This document shows, piece by piece, positions 1 to 8,784 of a stretch of DNA of 64,000 bases. Under the pieces are notes generated by a model. The model did no database searches. It saw nothing but the letters and a program-made list of their open reading frames with translations, and was not told where the DNA came from. How positions within the stretch are numbered: position 1 is the stretch's first letter; each line of letters starts with the position of its first letter. The position numbers were made by a program, and so were the translations under genes. The DNA is from Nocardioidaceae bacterium SCSIO 66511 (GTDB lineage Bacteria; Actinomycetota; Actinomycetes; Propionibacteriales; Nocardioidaceae): contig CP095846.1 in the NCBI GenBank assembly GCA_023100825.1, forward strand, positions 1,178,001 to 1,242,000, in the 5' to 3' direction.

Positions 1-123
1 GGACTCGCCCGACGAACCGTCGGTGAACTCGCCGCCGATGAACAGTCCGTACGAGCTCTTGATGTCGACGACCGAGCGCGACTGCGGCGCCGGGGCGTAC
101 TCGAAGATCGGTGTGTCAGCCAT
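1..123 (-). CDS. Aldehyde dehydrogenase family protein, N-terminal fragment (cut by window edge)
   Basis: Only the first 41 residues are visible, starting at an ATG on the minus strand; the rest lies outside the window. The segment YGLFIGGEFTDGSSGES is the usual N-terminal strand of NAD-dependent aldehyde dehydrogenases. The gene follows deoC on the same strand after a 19-nt gap, so the two are probably co-transcribed. Since DeoC releases acetaldehyde from deoxyribose 5-phosphate, a downstream aldehyde dehydrogenase that oxidises it would make sense; that substrate is inference. The catalytic Cys and Glu lie beyond the window and cannot be checked. Confidence 0.75.
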   Translation of the reverse strand, partial: MADTPIFEYAPAPQSRSVVDIKSSYGLFIGGEFTDGSSGES

Positions 124-142
124 CAGGGGTTTCTCACTGTCC

Positions 143-1096
143 TCAGTCGAGCGTGACGTAATCGGGGCCGGAGTAGCGGCCGGTGAGCATCCGCTGACGT
201 TGCAGCAGCAGGTCGTTGAGCAGACTCGACGCGCCGAACCGGAACCAGTCCGGCGTGAGCCAGTCGGGGCCGGCGATCTCGTTGACGACCACGAGGTACT
301 TGATGGCGTCCTTGGTCGTACGAATGCCGCCCGCCGGTTTGACGCCGATCTGGCGACCGGTCGCTGCCCGGAAGTCGCGTACGGCCTCGAGCATCACCAA
401 CGTCACCGGCAGCGTCGCGGCCGGCTGCACCTTGCCGGTGCTGGTCTTGATGAAGTCGGCCCCGGCCATCATCGCGAGCCATGACGCCCGGCGGACGTTG
501 TCGTACGTCTGCAGCTCTCCGGTCTCGAAGATCACCTTCAGATGCGCGCTCGTGCCGTCAGCGCGCTCGCAGGCCGCCTTGACCGCGACGATGTCGTCGT
601 ACACGCGCTGGTAGTCGCCGGCGAGGAAGGCGCCGCGGTCGATCACCATGTCGATCTCGTCGGCGCCGTTCTCGACCGCCAGCCGCGTGTCGGCCAACCG
701 GATGTCGAGTGCAGCGCGTCCGGACGGGAATGCCGTCGCAACGCTGGCAACCGACACGCCGGAGTCGCCGAGGGTCTGCTTGGCGACGGGTACGAGGTCG
801 GGATAGACGCACACCGCGGCGGCGCGCGGACAGGTCGAGTCGGTCGGGTCGGGACGCATCGCCTTGTTGGAAAGGGCGCGCACCTTGCCGGGCGTATCCG
901 CTCCCTCGAGGGTGGTCAGATCGACCATCGAGATCGCCAGGTCGATCGCGTACTCCTTCGACGTCGTCTTGATCGACCGTCGCGAGAGATCGGCGGCGCG
1001 TTCCTCGGCGCCGACCTGGTCGACGCCTGGAAGGCCGGCCAGGAACCGGTGGAGGGATCGCGCCGATGCGGTCGCCTCGTCAATCGTGGTGGTCAC
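143..1096 (-). CDS. deoC: Deoxyribose-phosphate aldolase
   Basis: A 317-residue class I aldolase that splits 2-deoxyribose 5-phosphate into glyceraldehyde 3-phosphate and acetaldehyde, the last step of deoxynucleoside catabolism in the cytoplasm. The Schiff-base lysine is K217 in DFIKTSTGK, and the second catalytic lysine is K253 in GVKPAGGIRT. The acidic partner sits in EIDMVID near residue 150. The N-terminal extension of about 60 residues relative to the E. coli enzyme is common in longer actinobacterial versions. The GTG start at 1096 is supported by a TAGACT box 6 nt upstream. It leads a pair with the aldehyde dehydrogenase, and a phosphosugar mutase and a nucleoside phosphorylase lie nearby, so the neighbourhood is nucleoside salvage. 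Confidence 0.95.
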   Translation of the reverse strand: MTTTIDEATASARSLHRFLAGLPGVDQVGAEERAADLSRRSIKTTSKEYAIDLAISMVDLTTLEGADTPGKVRALSNKAMRPDPTDSTCPRAAAVCVYPDLVPVAKQTLGDSGVSVASVATAFPSGRAALDIRLADTRLAVENGADEIDMVIDRGAFLAGDYQRVYDDIVAVKAACERADGTSAHLKVIFETGELQTYDNVRRASWLAMMAGADFIKTSTGKVQPAATLPVTLVMLEAVRDFRAATGRQIGVKPAGGIRTTKDAIKYLVVVNEIAGPDWLTPDWFRFGASSLLNDLLLQRQRMLTGRYSGPDYVTLD

Positions 1097-1102
1097 CCGC
1101 CA

Positions 1103-1108
1103 AGTCTA
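1103..1108 (-). promoter_or_regulatory. Candidate -10 box of deoC (leaderless)
   Basis: TAGACT on the minus strand ends 6 nt before the deoC GTG, so transcription would begin at or next to the start codon. No Shine-Dalgarno sequence is present. Confidence 0.5.
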
Positions 1109-1167
1109 GGCCCGGCCTGCAGTGGCTCGCGTCCGGATGCTGGACGTACGACCGTTTGGCCGCTGGG

Positions 1168-1173
1168 GATAAT
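1168..1173 (+). promoter_or_regulatory. Candidate -10 box of the PH-domain gene
   Basis: GATAAT lies 6 nt before the ATG at 1180. The spacing favours a leaderless transcript and helps choose this ATG over the longer open frame upstream. Confidence 0.45.
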
Positions 1174-1179
1174 GGACGG

Positions 1180-1794
1180 ATGCAAAGCGAGCTGGTCGAG
1201 CGATTCAAGCCCACCGCCGGTCGATGGTGGGGTGTCATCGGCCTCGCGATGGTCGCGTTCGTCGTCGTGGCGGTCGTCTCGAGCGGAGTCGACGCACCCA
1301 CCCTGGCGGTGGCTGCGGGCGCGGCGCTGCTGGGTTGGGCGACGTACGCCGCGTTGGTACGCCCGACGGTTCATGCGTACGAAGACCACCTGCTGTTGCG
1401 CAACGCCCTGACCGACGTACGGCTGCCGTGGCGCAAGATCAGTGACGTCGACGTACGCCAGACGCTGTGCGTGTACACCGGAGCGGATAAGCACCACGGA
1501 ATCGCGGTCGGCAAGAGCGCGCGCTATCTGATGCGCGGTGAGAAGCGGCAGCAGTCGCTGATGTCGACGCCGCAGGAGGAGAAGTTCGCCGCGAAGCCGA
1601 CGATGACCGGGTCGGACGTGACGGGCATGCACTACGCCGACTACGTCCAAGTGCGCATCGAGTCGCTCGCAAAACAGCAGGCGAAGCCGGGCGGTTTGAG
1701 CGACGTGAAGCGTCAATGGGCATGGCCGACGGTCGGTGTCGGCATCGCGATCGGCCTGGCCCTCATCGTGTCGATCGTGGTCTCGAGTCTCTGA
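1180..1794 (+). CDS. PH-domain membrane protein (bPH/CFP-6-like)
   Basis: A 204-residue membrane protein of unknown role. Two N-terminal helices (about residues 17-34 and 40-58) are followed by a small beta-rich cytoplasmic domain beginning VHAYEDHLLLRN, with the LPWRKISDVDVRQ strand typical of bacterial PH-like domains of the mycobacterial CFP-6 type. A third helix ends the chain (about 183-204). The open frame extends 38 codons upstream, but the ATG at 1180 is preferred because it follows the -10-like GATAAT and because the upstream part overlaps the deoC promoter. It converges on the phosphosugar mutase gene with a gap of 3 nt. The family assignment comes from topology and motif pattern only. 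Confidence 0.75.
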   Translation: MQSELVERFKPTAGRWWGVIGLAMVAFVVVAVVSSGVDAPTLAVAAGAALLGWATYAALVRPTVHAYEDHLLLRNALTDVRLPWRKISDVDVRQTLCVYTGADKHHGIAVGKSARYLMRGEKRQQSLMSTPQEEKFAAKPTMTGSDVTGMHYADYVQVRIESLAKQQAKPGGLSDVKRQWAWPTVGVGIAIGLALIVSIVVSSL

Positions 1795-1797
1795 CCG

Positions 1798-3453
1798 TCA
1801 GATCTCGAGCAGCCCGGCCAAGTCGGCGCGGATCGCGTCCAGTCGGCCCGCCGCAGCGATGCGTGCCGCGGCGACGCCTTCGGCAGCGTCGGTCTCCGGC
1901 TGTACGACGGCCTCCAGATAGCACTTGAGCTTGGGCTCGGTGCCCGACGGACGTACGACGACCCGCGCATCATCGGCCAGGGCGAATCGCAGCCCCTCGG
2001 TCGGCGGCAACGCGCCGCTCGGCCGGGCGAGGTCGTCGACCCGGACGACGTCGAGTCCGCCGAGCGCTGCCGGGGGATCCGTGCGGAGGCGCTGCATCGC
2101 GTCGGTGATCAGCGCCAGGTCGGATACGCGTACGGACAGCTGATCGGTTGCGTGAACGCCATGGCGCGCGGCGATCTCGTCGAGCCGATCCAGCAGCGTC
2201 CGTCCGTCGGCGCGCAGCTCAGCCACCAGCTCGAGTACGCGTACGAGAGCCGAAATGCCGTCCTTGTCGCGAGCGATATCAGGGGCAACGGCATACCCGA
2301 GCGCCTCCTCGTAGCCGAAGGTGAGCCCGGGTACGCGCCCGATCCATTTGAAGCCGGTGAGCGTTTCGGCATACGGCTGGTCGTAGGAGTCGGCGAGCCG
2401 GTGCAGCAGTGTCGACGACACGATCGTGGTGGCGTACGTGCCGACCTCACCGCGACGCAGAGCCGCGTCGGCGAGCAGCGCTCCGGTCTCGTCACCGCTG
2501 AGCATCCGCCATCCGTGTAGGTCGGGCACGCCGACTGCGCACCGGTCGGCATCCGGGTCGTTCGCGATCACCACGTCGGCATCGACGCTGCGCGCCAGGT
2601 CGAGGGCGAGGTCCATCGCGCCCGGTTCCTCGGGGTTGGGGAATGCGACCGTCGGGAACTCTGGGTCGGGGTCGGCTTGCGGCGCCACCGTGTGCAGCGG
2701 CGCGAACCCGGCGGCCTCGACAACTGAGCGCACGACCGAATCGCCGACGCCGTGCATGGAGGTGTGCACGCAGGTCAGCGTGCGCGGACCGTCGCCGACC
2801 AGCGCCGCGACCGCGCTGACGTACGCATCGCGTACCTCGTCGCCGAGCACCGTGTAGCCGCGGTCGCGTGCCAACTCGTCGACTCGCCCGACGGCTGCGA
2901 TCGCAGCGGCTATCTTGGTGTCCGCAGGCGGCACGATCTGACTGCCGTCGCCGAGGTAGACCTTGTACCCGTTGTCCTGCGGGGGATTGTGCGAGGCGGT
3001 CACCATCACCCCCGCATCGCAGTCGAGGTGGCGGATGGCGAATGCGAGCACAGGTGTCGGCAACGTTTCGGGCAGGAGGTACGCGCGTACGCCTGCGGCC
3101 TGCATGATCTCCGCGGTGTCGCGGGCGAAGACGTCGGAGTTGTGCCGCGCGTCGAAGCCGATGACGACGCTGGGATCACCGGCAGAGGTGCGATTGAGAT
3201 ACGTGGCGAGACCGGCTGCGGCCTGCGAGACGACCACCCGGTTCATCCGGTGCGGCCCGGCACCGAGGGCGCCGCGCAGCCCGGCCGTGCCGAATTCGAG
3301 CGGCCCCGCGAAACGGGCGGCGAGGTCGGCCAGCGCCTCCGGGTCGGTACGCGCGGACTCGAGCAGCGCGCTCAGCTCGTCACGGGTCGCGGGATCGGGA
3401 TCCTGCGCGATCCACGCTGCTGCGGCATCGGAGAGGTCTTCGTACGACGGCAT
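1798..3453 (-). CDS. pmmB: Phosphomannomutase/phosphoglucomutase family enzyme
   Basis: A 551-residue alpha-D-phosphohexomutase. The active-site serine is S154 in VTASHNPPQDNGYKVY, the metal loop is DPDADR at 299-304, the sugar-binding loop is GDETGA, and the phosphate-binding RPSGTEPKLK lies near the C-terminus. The long insertion-bearing form resembles the PGM2/phosphopentomutase-like branch. With deoC and a purine nucleoside phosphorylase next door, converting ribose or deoxyribose 1-phosphate to the 5-phosphate is a plausible job alongside hexose phosphates; sequence alone does not settle it. The symbol follows the mycobacterial neighbour order pmmB-deoD-lpdA. The ATG at 3453 follows a leaderless-type -10 box, so the longer open frame (to 3969) is rejected. 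Confidence 0.92.
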   Translation of the reverse strand: MPSYEDLSDAAAAWIAQDPDPATRDELSALLESARTDPEALADLAARFAGPLEFGTAGLRGALGAGPHRMNRVVVSQAAAGLATYLNRTSAGDPSVVIGFDARHNSDVFARDTAEIMQAAGVRAYLLPETLPTPVLAFAIRHLDCDAGVMVTASHNPPQDNGYKVYLGDGSQIVPPADTKIAAAIAAVGRVDELARDRGYTVLGDEVRDAYVSAVAALVGDGPRTLTCVHTSMHGVGDSVVRSVVEAAGFAPLHTVAPQADPDPEFPTVAFPNPEEPGAMDLALDLARSVDADVVIANDPDADRCAVGVPDLHGWRMLSGDETGALLADAALRRGEVGTYATTIVSSTLLHRLADSYDQPYAETLTGFKWIGRVPGLTFGYEEALGYAVAPDIARDKDGISALVRVLELVAELRADGRTLLDRLDEIAARHGVHATDQLSVRVSDLALITDAMQRLRTDPPAALGGLDVVRVDDLARPSGALPPTEGLRFALADDARVVVRPSGTEPKLKCYLEAVVQPETDAAEGVAAARIAAAGRLDAIRADLAGLLEI

Positions 3454-3460
3454 GGTCGAA

Positions 3461-3466
3461 ACCCTA
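3461..3466 (-). promoter_or_regulatory. Candidate -10 box of pmmB
   Basis: TAGGGT on the minus strand, 7 nt before the ATG at 3453, within the 41-bp gap after the PNP gene. The mutase can therefore be transcribed separately from its upstream neighbour. Confidence 0.5.
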
Positions 3467-3494
3467 TCGACCCGCGCCGCGAGAACGCGGAAAC

Positions 3495-4310
3495 TCAGAT
3501 GCGGGGGAGTACGTCGGCCAGCAGGGCTCCCATGCGCTCGGCAGCGGCGTTGCCCGCTTCGAGTACCTCCGCGTGGTCGAGCGGTGCGCTGCCGACACCG
3601 GCGGCGAGGTTGGTCACCAAAGAGATGCCGAGCACCTCCATACCTGCCTCGCGTGCGGCGATCGCCTCGAGCGTCGTCGACATGCCGACCAGGGTCGCGC
3701 CGAGACGGCCGGCCATGACCACCTCGGCCGGTGTCTCGTAGTGCGGTCCGGGGAACTGCGCGTATACGCCCTCGGCGAGGGACGGCTCGACCTCGCGGCA
3801 CAGATCGCGCAGCCGGGCGGCGTACAGGTCGGTGAGGTCGACGAAGTTCGCGCCGACGAGCGGTGAGGTCGCCGTCAGGTTGATGTGATCGCTGATCAAT
3901 ACAGGTGTGCCCGGTGTCCAGGCCGGGTCGAGACCGCCACAGCCGTTGGTGAGTACGACAGCCCGACATCCTGCGGCGGCGGCCGTACGTACGCCGTGGA
4001 CGACGGGCGCGACGCCGCGGCCTTCGTAGAGGTGGGTGCGTCCGAGGAACACCAGGAGACGGCGGTCGCCGAGCCGGATCGAACGCACCGTGCCCCCGTG
4101 GCCCTCGACCGCGGGAGCGGCGAACCCGGGAAGGTCGCCGGTGGGTATCTCGTACTCGGCCTCGCCGAGCGCGTCGGCGGCGGGCAGCCAGCCGGATCCC
4201 ATCACGAGGGCGATGTCGTGTTCGGAGTCGGTCAGCTCGCGCAAGCGGTCAGCGGCCGCGCGGGCAGTCGCATACGGGTCGCTGTCGGTGGACGGTGTCG
4301 GAGCAGTCAC
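3495..4310 (-). CDS. punA: Purine nucleoside phosphorylase (trimeric type)
   Basis: A 271-residue cytoplasmic enzyme that phosphorolyses (deoxy)inosine and (deoxy)guanosine to base plus pentose 1-phosphate. Trimeric-family signatures are present: the phosphate loop [40 protein letters not shown], the [12 protein letters not shown] segment, and the purine-binding TNLAAG asparagine. The mycobacterial orthologue is called deoD. The GTG at 4310 was chosen because a TAGGCT box precedes it by 8 nt; the longer frame runs back over the end of lpdA. Its products would feed the neighbouring mutase and DeoC. Confidence 0.93.
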   Translation of the reverse strand: MTAPTPSTDSDPYATARAAADRLRELTDSEHDIALVMGSGWLPAADALGEAEYEIPTGDLPGFAAPAVEGHGGTVRSIRLGDRRLLVFLGRTHLYEGRGVAPVVHGVRTAAAAGCRAVVLTNGCGGLDPAWTPGTPVLISDHINLTATSPLVGANFVDLTDLYAARLRDLCREVEPSLAEGVYAQFPGPHYETPAEVVMAGRLGATLVGMSTTLEAIAAREAGMEVLGISLVTNLAAGVGSAPLDHAEVLEAGNAAAERMGALLADVLPRI

Positions 4311-4318
4311 GGGCGGAA

Positions 4319-4324
4319 AGCCTA
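4319..4324 (-). promoter_or_regulatory. Candidate -10 box of the PNP gene
   Basis: TAGGCT on the minus strand, 8 nt before the GTG at 4310 and inside the 77-bp gap after lpdA. No ribosome-binding site is visible. Confidence 0.45.
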
Positions 4325-4387
4325 GAGGAAGGAGGTTGGGGCGCGCCGCTCGACGCCCCCCACCAACGTCAGCGACGGCGGATGCAA

Positions 4388-5773
4388 CTAGCGGTGCAGG
4401 CGGCGGGCGGCCTCGGCGATCGAGCCGCTGATCGACGGGTACACGGTGAACGACTGCGCCACCTGGTCGACCGTGAGCCGGCATGAGACAGCCATCGAAA
4501 CTGCCTGGATCAACTCGCTCGCCTGTCGTCCGACGACGACCCCGCCGACAACGATGCCGGTGCCCGGCAGGCTGAACAGCTTCACGAAACCGTCGCGTAC
4601 GCCTTGCATCTTGGCTCGTGGGTTGCCGCTGAGCTGGATCGTCTGGGTGCGGGCGGCCACGACTCCTTCGTCGATGTCGCGCTGGCTGAACCCCACCGTC
4701 GCGATCTCCGGCGAGGTGAAGACGTTGCTCGCGACCTCGCGGAGGTCGAGCGGCGAAACGGCGTCGCCGAGCGCATGGGACATCGCGATCCGGCCTTGCA
4801 TGGCGGCAACCGACGCGAGCATGAGTACGCCGGTGCAGTCGCCGGCCGCGTAGATCCCGCGGCCGGTCGTACGCGATACCTTGTCGACGGTGATGAACCC
4901 GCCGTCATCGACCGCGACGCCGGCGGACTCCAGCCCGATGTCGGCGGAGTTGGGGATCGAGCCGATCGCGATCAGGCAGTGCGAGCCCTCGACCGTACGA
5001 CCGTCGGTCAGCGTCACTCGTACGCCGTCGTCGACCCGCTCGACCGACTGCATCCGCGAGCGCGACATGACCTCCATGCCGCGCCGGGTGAAGACCTCTT
5101 CGAGTACGTGTGCGGCGTCGGCATCCTCACCGGGCAACACTCGGTCGCGGCTCGACACCAACACGACCTCGCTGCCGAGTGCCTTGTATGCGCCCGCGAA
5201 CTCCGCACCGGTCACACCGGAGCCGACCACGATCAGGCGCTCCGGCAGGGTGTCGAGGTCGTAGATCTGCTCCCAGGTGAGGATTCGCTCTCCGTCGGGC
5301 ATCGCGGTCGGCGACACCCGTGGGTGTGCTCCGGTCGACAGCAGCACGACATCGGCGGCGAGTGTCTCGGTGCCGCCGTCGGCGAGTTCGGCGACGACCT
5401 TGTCGGGGCCGTCGAGGCGGCCGGTGCCGTTGAGCACACGTACCGAATCACGCTCGAGTCGGCGCTCGATGTCGACCGACTGCGCCTGCGCCAGTGCCTT
5501 CACCCGGGTGTTGACCCGGGCGAGGTCGACCGTCACAGGTCCGTCGTCGGAGGCGTCGGATCCCAGCTGGACGCCGAGCTCACACGCCCCCTCGACCTCG
5601 GTCATCAGCTCCGAGGTCGCGATCAGGGTCTTGCTCGGTACGCAGTCGGTGAGAACCGTGGATCCGCCGATGCCGTCGCGGTCGACGATCGTGACGTCTG
5701 CACCCAGCTGCGCGGCCACCAGAGCCGATTCGTACCCGCCGGGACCGCCGCCGATGATCACCACATGAGTCAC
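4388..5773 (-). CDS. lpdA: LpdA-type NAD(P)H:quinone reductase flavoprotein
   Basis: A 461-residue member of the flavoprotein disulfide reductase family. The FAD motif is GGGPGGYES, the NAD(P) motif is [12 protein letters not shown], and the second FAD segment is [12 protein letters not shown]. The redox-disulfide motif is altered: GGSTVLTDC has Thr39 where the first cysteine of GGTCLNVGC should be, and only Cys44 remains. The C-terminal His-Glu pair of lipoamide dehydrogenases is replaced by TVYPSISGS. The mycobacterial LpdA (Rv3303c) has the same losses and acts as a quinone reductase, not a lipoamide dehydrogenase, and it also sits beside pmmB and deoD. The GTG at 5773 was chosen because the nucleotide fold begins at once and a GACAAT box lies 6 nt upstream. 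Confidence 0.93.
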   Translation of the reverse strand: MTHVVIIGGGPGGYESALVAAQLGADVTIVDRDGIGGSTVLTDCVPSKTLIATSELMTEVEGACELGVQLGSDASDDGPVTVDLARVNTRVKALAQAQSVDIERRLERDSVRVLNGTGRLDGPDKVVAELADGGTETLAADVVLLSTGAHPRVSPTAMPDGERILTWEQIYDLDTLPERLIVVGSGVTGAEFAGAYKALGSEVVLVSSRDRVLPGEDADAAHVLEEVFTRRGMEVMSRSRMQSVERVDDGVRVTLTDGRTVEGSHCLIAIGSIPNSADIGLESAGVAVDDGGFITVDKVSRTTGRGIYAAGDCTGVLMLASVAAMQGRIAMSHALGDAVSPLDLREVASNVFTSPEIATVGFSQRDIDEGVVAARTQTIQLSGNPRAKMQGVRDGFVKLFSLPGTGIVVGGVVVGRQASELIQAVSMAVSCRLTVDQVAQSFTVYPSISGSIAEAARRLHR

Positions 5774-5779
5774 CCCGTC

Positions 5780-5785
5780 ATTGTC
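5780..5785 (-). promoter_or_regulatory. Candidate -10 box of lpdA
   Basis: GACAAT on the minus strand, 6 nt before the GTG at 5773. Confidence 0.4.
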
Positions 5786-5826
5786 GCATCGCGGGCGGAC
5801 TCGCCCGGCGGGCACCGGTGCTCGCC

Positions 5827-5906
5827 GAACTACAGTCGCGTAGTTCAGCCGAAACGCTTCCCAAGATGACTACTTCATGCACACAATCAATCGCACGGGG
5901 TAGTCA
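5827..5906. promoter_or_regulatory. Two dyads with shared ACTAC/GTAGT arms between lpdA and the amidase gene
   Basis: GAACTACAGTCGCGTAGTTC (5827-5846) is a perfect 7-6-7 dyad. Downstream, TGACTAC (5867-5873) and GTAGTCA (5900-5906) form a second, widely spaced pair with the same core arms. Both lie in the 175-bp divergent region, so an unknown regulator could control one or both genes. No known operator was matched. Confidence 0.4.
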
Positions 5907-5948
5907 CATCAGCAACATCCGCCACATCGTGGCACGGAGGGATTCTCG

Positions 5949-7517
5949 ATGAGCCGTCTCGGGACGGTCCTGGTCGGGGTGCTCGCTACAACCGCAGCGA
6001 TGCTCCCGGCCACCACCGCCAACGCAAGCCAGGCAGCACCGGAACCGAGCGCCGGAGCCGGCGTCGATGCACTCGACGTACCGGGTACGGACACACAGCG
6101 CAGTGGACCGGGCGAACGTGAGGTCGCCCGACTTGCGCCGACCGCAACCGATCCGTACCGCATGGTCGCCGTCACCTGGTCGGCCGATCCGCGGGTCGGT
6201 CACGTACACGTTGACCTTCGTACGCGCGCGGACGGTCGGTGGAGCGGCTGGCGCACGCTCGAGACCGACCACGACGGGCAGAGCGGCGGCGACACCGCCG
6301 GTACGGTCCCGCTGTGGGTCGGCGATGCCGACGGAGTGGCCGTACGGGTCAGCTCCGACGGTCGTGCACCGGAAGACGTACAGGCGATCACCATCGACCC
6401 GGGCGATACGTCGGCCGCGAAGCGGGCGTCGTTGCCGAGCGCGGGCGGACCGATCGGCAAACCGCGTTTTCCGGCGCGACCGCCGATCGTCAAACGCAAG
6501 AGCTGGGGCGCAGATCCGAAGCTCGGTGACAAGTGCTTCGCGCCGATCTACGGCAAGACGACGAAGGCGGCGATCGTTCATCACACGGTCGGAACCAACG
6601 ACTACACCCGTGCCGACAGCGCCGCGATCGTACGCGGGATCCAGGCGTACCACACGCAGGGCCGGGGCTGGTGCGACATCGGCTACAACTTCCTGGTCGA
6701 CCGGTTCGGACGCATCTTCGAAGGGCGCAAGGGCGGAGTGAAGAAGCCGGTACGCGGCGCTCACGCCGGTGACTTCAACACCGACACGATGGGTGTGTCG
6801 ATGATGGGCAACTTCGACACCGCGCGACTGTCGCAGCGACTGAAGAACGCCGTGACCAGGCTCGTCGGTTGGCGCCTGGGTACGAACTACGTCGCGCCCC
6901 GCGGGCGTACGACCCTGGTGGGCAAGCGACTCAACCGGATCTCCGGTCACCGCGACGTCATGTCGACCGCGTGCCCGGGCAAGCACGGGTACGCATGGCT
7001 GCCGACGCTACGTAAGCGGACCGGCAAGTACCTGTCCCGGTTCAAGTCCGAGATCCGCGACAACCTGCCGCGGAAGCGGACCGGTGCCGTCTTCGTCGGG
7101 GAGGCCCGCCTCGATGGCGGGCGGCAGACCATCTTCAACCGCGGGCGCGGCTACTACACCGCAGACGCCGGCGCGTACTTCGTCCCGCGTAGCCCGCTAC
7201 TGCGTGGCTACCGCGCACGCGGCGGTCCGGGCGGCGACCTCGGGTTCCCCGTGACGGGCTACCGCAAGACCAAGGTCGACGGCGTACGCCGAGTCACCAC
7301 TGAGCACGGGCGACTCTTCCAGAACCGCAACGACAAGGTCTTCGCCTTGACCGGGCGCATCGAGCGTGCGTACGTACGGCGCGGCGGCGTCGGCGGGAAA
7401 CTCGGCACACCGCGGTCGGACACGGTGTCGACGAAGCGTGGCTCGAAGGCGCGTTTCGCCAACGGCACCATGCAGTACGACCGAAAGACGAAGAAGCTCA
7501 CAGTCGAGGTCTGGTAG
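5949..7517 (+). CDS. Secreted peptidoglycan-recognition/amidase protein with LGFP repeats
   Basis: A 522-residue secreted protein predicted to cut the N-acetylmuramoyl-L-alanine bond of peptidoglycan. Residues 1 to about 27 form a signal peptide ending ANA-SQ. The amidase_2/PGRP domain spans roughly residues 170-360: the first zinc ligand is in IVHHTVGTNDYT near residue 211, the catalytic region is CDIGYNFLVDRFGRIFEGR, and the remaining zinc ligands are in SGHRDVMSTACPG (about 332-341). The C-terminal 110 residues carry LGFP-type repeats (GDLGFPVTG, GGKLGTPRSD), which in other actinobacterial proteins anchor to the envelope. A SpoIID/LytB gene follows after 7 nt, so the two probably form an operon for wall turnover. 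Confidence 0.92.
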   Translation: MSRLGTVLVGVLATTAAMLPATTANASQAAPEPSAGAGVDALDVPGTDTQRSGPGEREVARLAPTATDPYRMVAVTWSADPRVGHVHVDLRTRADGRWSGWRTLETDHDGQSGGDTAGTVPLWVGDADGVAVRVSSDGRAPEDVQAITIDPGDTSAAKRASLPSAGGPIGKPRFPARPPIVKRKSWGADPKLGDKCFAPIYGKTTKAAIVHHTVGTNDYTRADSAAIVRGIQAYHTQGRGWCDIGYNFLVDRFGRIFEGRKGGVKKPVRGAHAGDFNTDTMGVSMMGNFDTARLSQRLKNAVTRLVGWRLGTNYVAPRGRTTLVGKRLNRISGHRDVMSTACPGKHGYAWLPTLRKRTGKYLSRFKSEIRDNLPRKRTGAVFVGEARLDGGRQTIFNRGRGYYTADAGAYFVPRSPLLRGYRARGGPGGDLGFPVTGYRKTKVDGVRRVTTEHGRLFQNRNDKVFALTGRIERAYVRRGGVGGKLGTPRSDTVSTKRGSKARFANGTMQYDRKTKKLTVEVW

Positions 7518-7524
7518 CGGATCC

Positions 7525-8766
7525 ATGCGTAGACATCTCAGCGTTGCCGCCGGATTCCTGCTGCTTCCGGTCCTGCTTCCCGCAGCCGCACATGCAAACG
7601 AAGACGATCCGGACTGGGCAGTGGCCGCCGACCCGCCGTCGGCCGTCCACGACGCGAACCGTGCAGCGGTCGTCATCGAAGGTCGCGGGTACGGGCACGG
7701 CATCGGCATGTCGCAGTACGGTGCGCAAGGCGCAGCTCGCAAAGGCCTTTCGTACAAGCAGATCGTTCGGTTCTACTACCCGAAGACGAAGCTCGCGATC
7801 AACCGCGGCTTCCTGCGGGTGCTGCTCACCGACGACTACACCGACACGGTGATCGTACGAAAGGCCGCCGGGCTCACGGTGCGGGATCTCGGGGACCGTA
7901 AGAAGTTCAAACTGCCTACCAGCAAGGCGATCAGCCAATGGCGGATCGTTCCTGCGGCGGGCCGGCCGGCGCGGTCAGCAGTGCAGTACCGCGACAAGCG
8001 CGGATGGCATCGCTGGCGCGTTCCAGGACGCGTACTGCTGCGTGGCGACGGCGAGTTCCGCAGGCCCGGGCCGCTTGCGGTGATCATGCCCGACGGTTCG
8101 GCGCAGGCATTCCGCGGCGCGATTCGGTCGGCGTCGCCGAGCCCCTCGAGCAAGACTCGCGACACCGTCAACGTGCTGCGCATACAGAACTACCTGAAAG
8201 GGGTCATCCCGGTCGAGATGCCGGCTTCCTGGTCGCAGCCGGCATTGCGCGCACAGGCGGTCGCCGCCAGGTCGTACGCCTTACATCTCAAGCGGCGTGA
8301 CGCCCGTGCGCACTACGACATCTGCGACACGACGAGCTGTCAGGTCTACGAGGGCTACGGCGTCGAGACCACGGCGACCAACAACGCCGTACGCGCGTCA
8401 TCGGGTCAGACGGTCGAGTACAACGGCGAGCCCGCGCTCACGATGTTCTCCTCGTCGACCGGCGGATGGACGGCGTCAGGCGGAGTGCCGTACCTGCGCG
8501 CACATCGCGACAAGTACGACCGCTGGTCCGGAAACCCCATGCGGAGCTGGACTGCACGGATTGCGCGGTCGACGTTCGAGCGGGCGTACCCGTCCATCGG
8601 CAGGCTCAAGTCGGTTCGGGTGATCGAGCGCAACGGGCACGGAGCCTGGAACGGCCGCGCCGTGAAGGTGGCGTTGCGAGGTACGTCCAGGACCGTGCGC
8701 CTCAGCGGAACCGACCTGCGTTCGCTGCTCGGACTGCGGTCCGACTGGTTCCGCATCAAACGGTGA
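7525..8766 (+). CDS. SpoIID/LytB domain-containing secreted protein
   Basis: A 413-residue exported protein with a signal peptide (about 1-23, ending AHA-NE). The start GRGYGHGIGMSQYGAQGAAR and the core NYLKGVIPVEMP followed by LRAQAVAARSYAL are diagnostic of SpoIID/LytB domains. SpoIID in Bacillus is a lytic transglycosylase acting on denuded glycan. The chemistry fits the amidase encoded 7 nt upstream: one enzyme removes stem peptides and the other could cut the bare strand. A long insertion (about residues 100-210) splits the domain. The ATG at 7525 gives the first complete signal peptide; the longer frame runs through the amidase gene. It converges on the SNF2 gene. Confidence 0.88.
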   Translation: MRRHLSVAAGFLLLPVLLPAAAHANEDDPDWAVAADPPSAVHDANRAAVVIEGRGYGHGIGMSQYGAQGAARKGLSYKQIVRFYYPKTKLAINRGFLRVLLTDDYTDTVIVRKAAGLTVRDLGDRKKFKLPTSKAISQWRIVPAAGRPARSAVQYRDKRGWHRWRVPGRVLLRGDGEFRRPGPLAVIMPDGSAQAFRGAIRSASPSPSSKTRDTVNVLRIQNYLKGVIPVEMPASWSQPALRAQAVAARSYALHLKRRDARAHYDICDTTSCQVYEGYGVETTATNNAVRASSGQTVEYNGEPALTMFSSSTGGWTASGGVPYLRAHRDKYDRWSGNPMRSWTARIARSTFERAYPSIGRLKSVRVIERNGHGAWNGRAVKVALRGTSRTVRLSGTDLRSLLGLRSDWFRIKR

Positions 8767-8784
8767 GCACGGCCCGAGGCTCTG

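Noticed and set aside
4388-5773. Dihydrolipoamide dehydrogenase of a 2-oxoacid dehydrogenase complex
   Set aside because: One redox cysteine and the C-terminal His-Glu pair are missing, and no E1/E2 gene is nearby.
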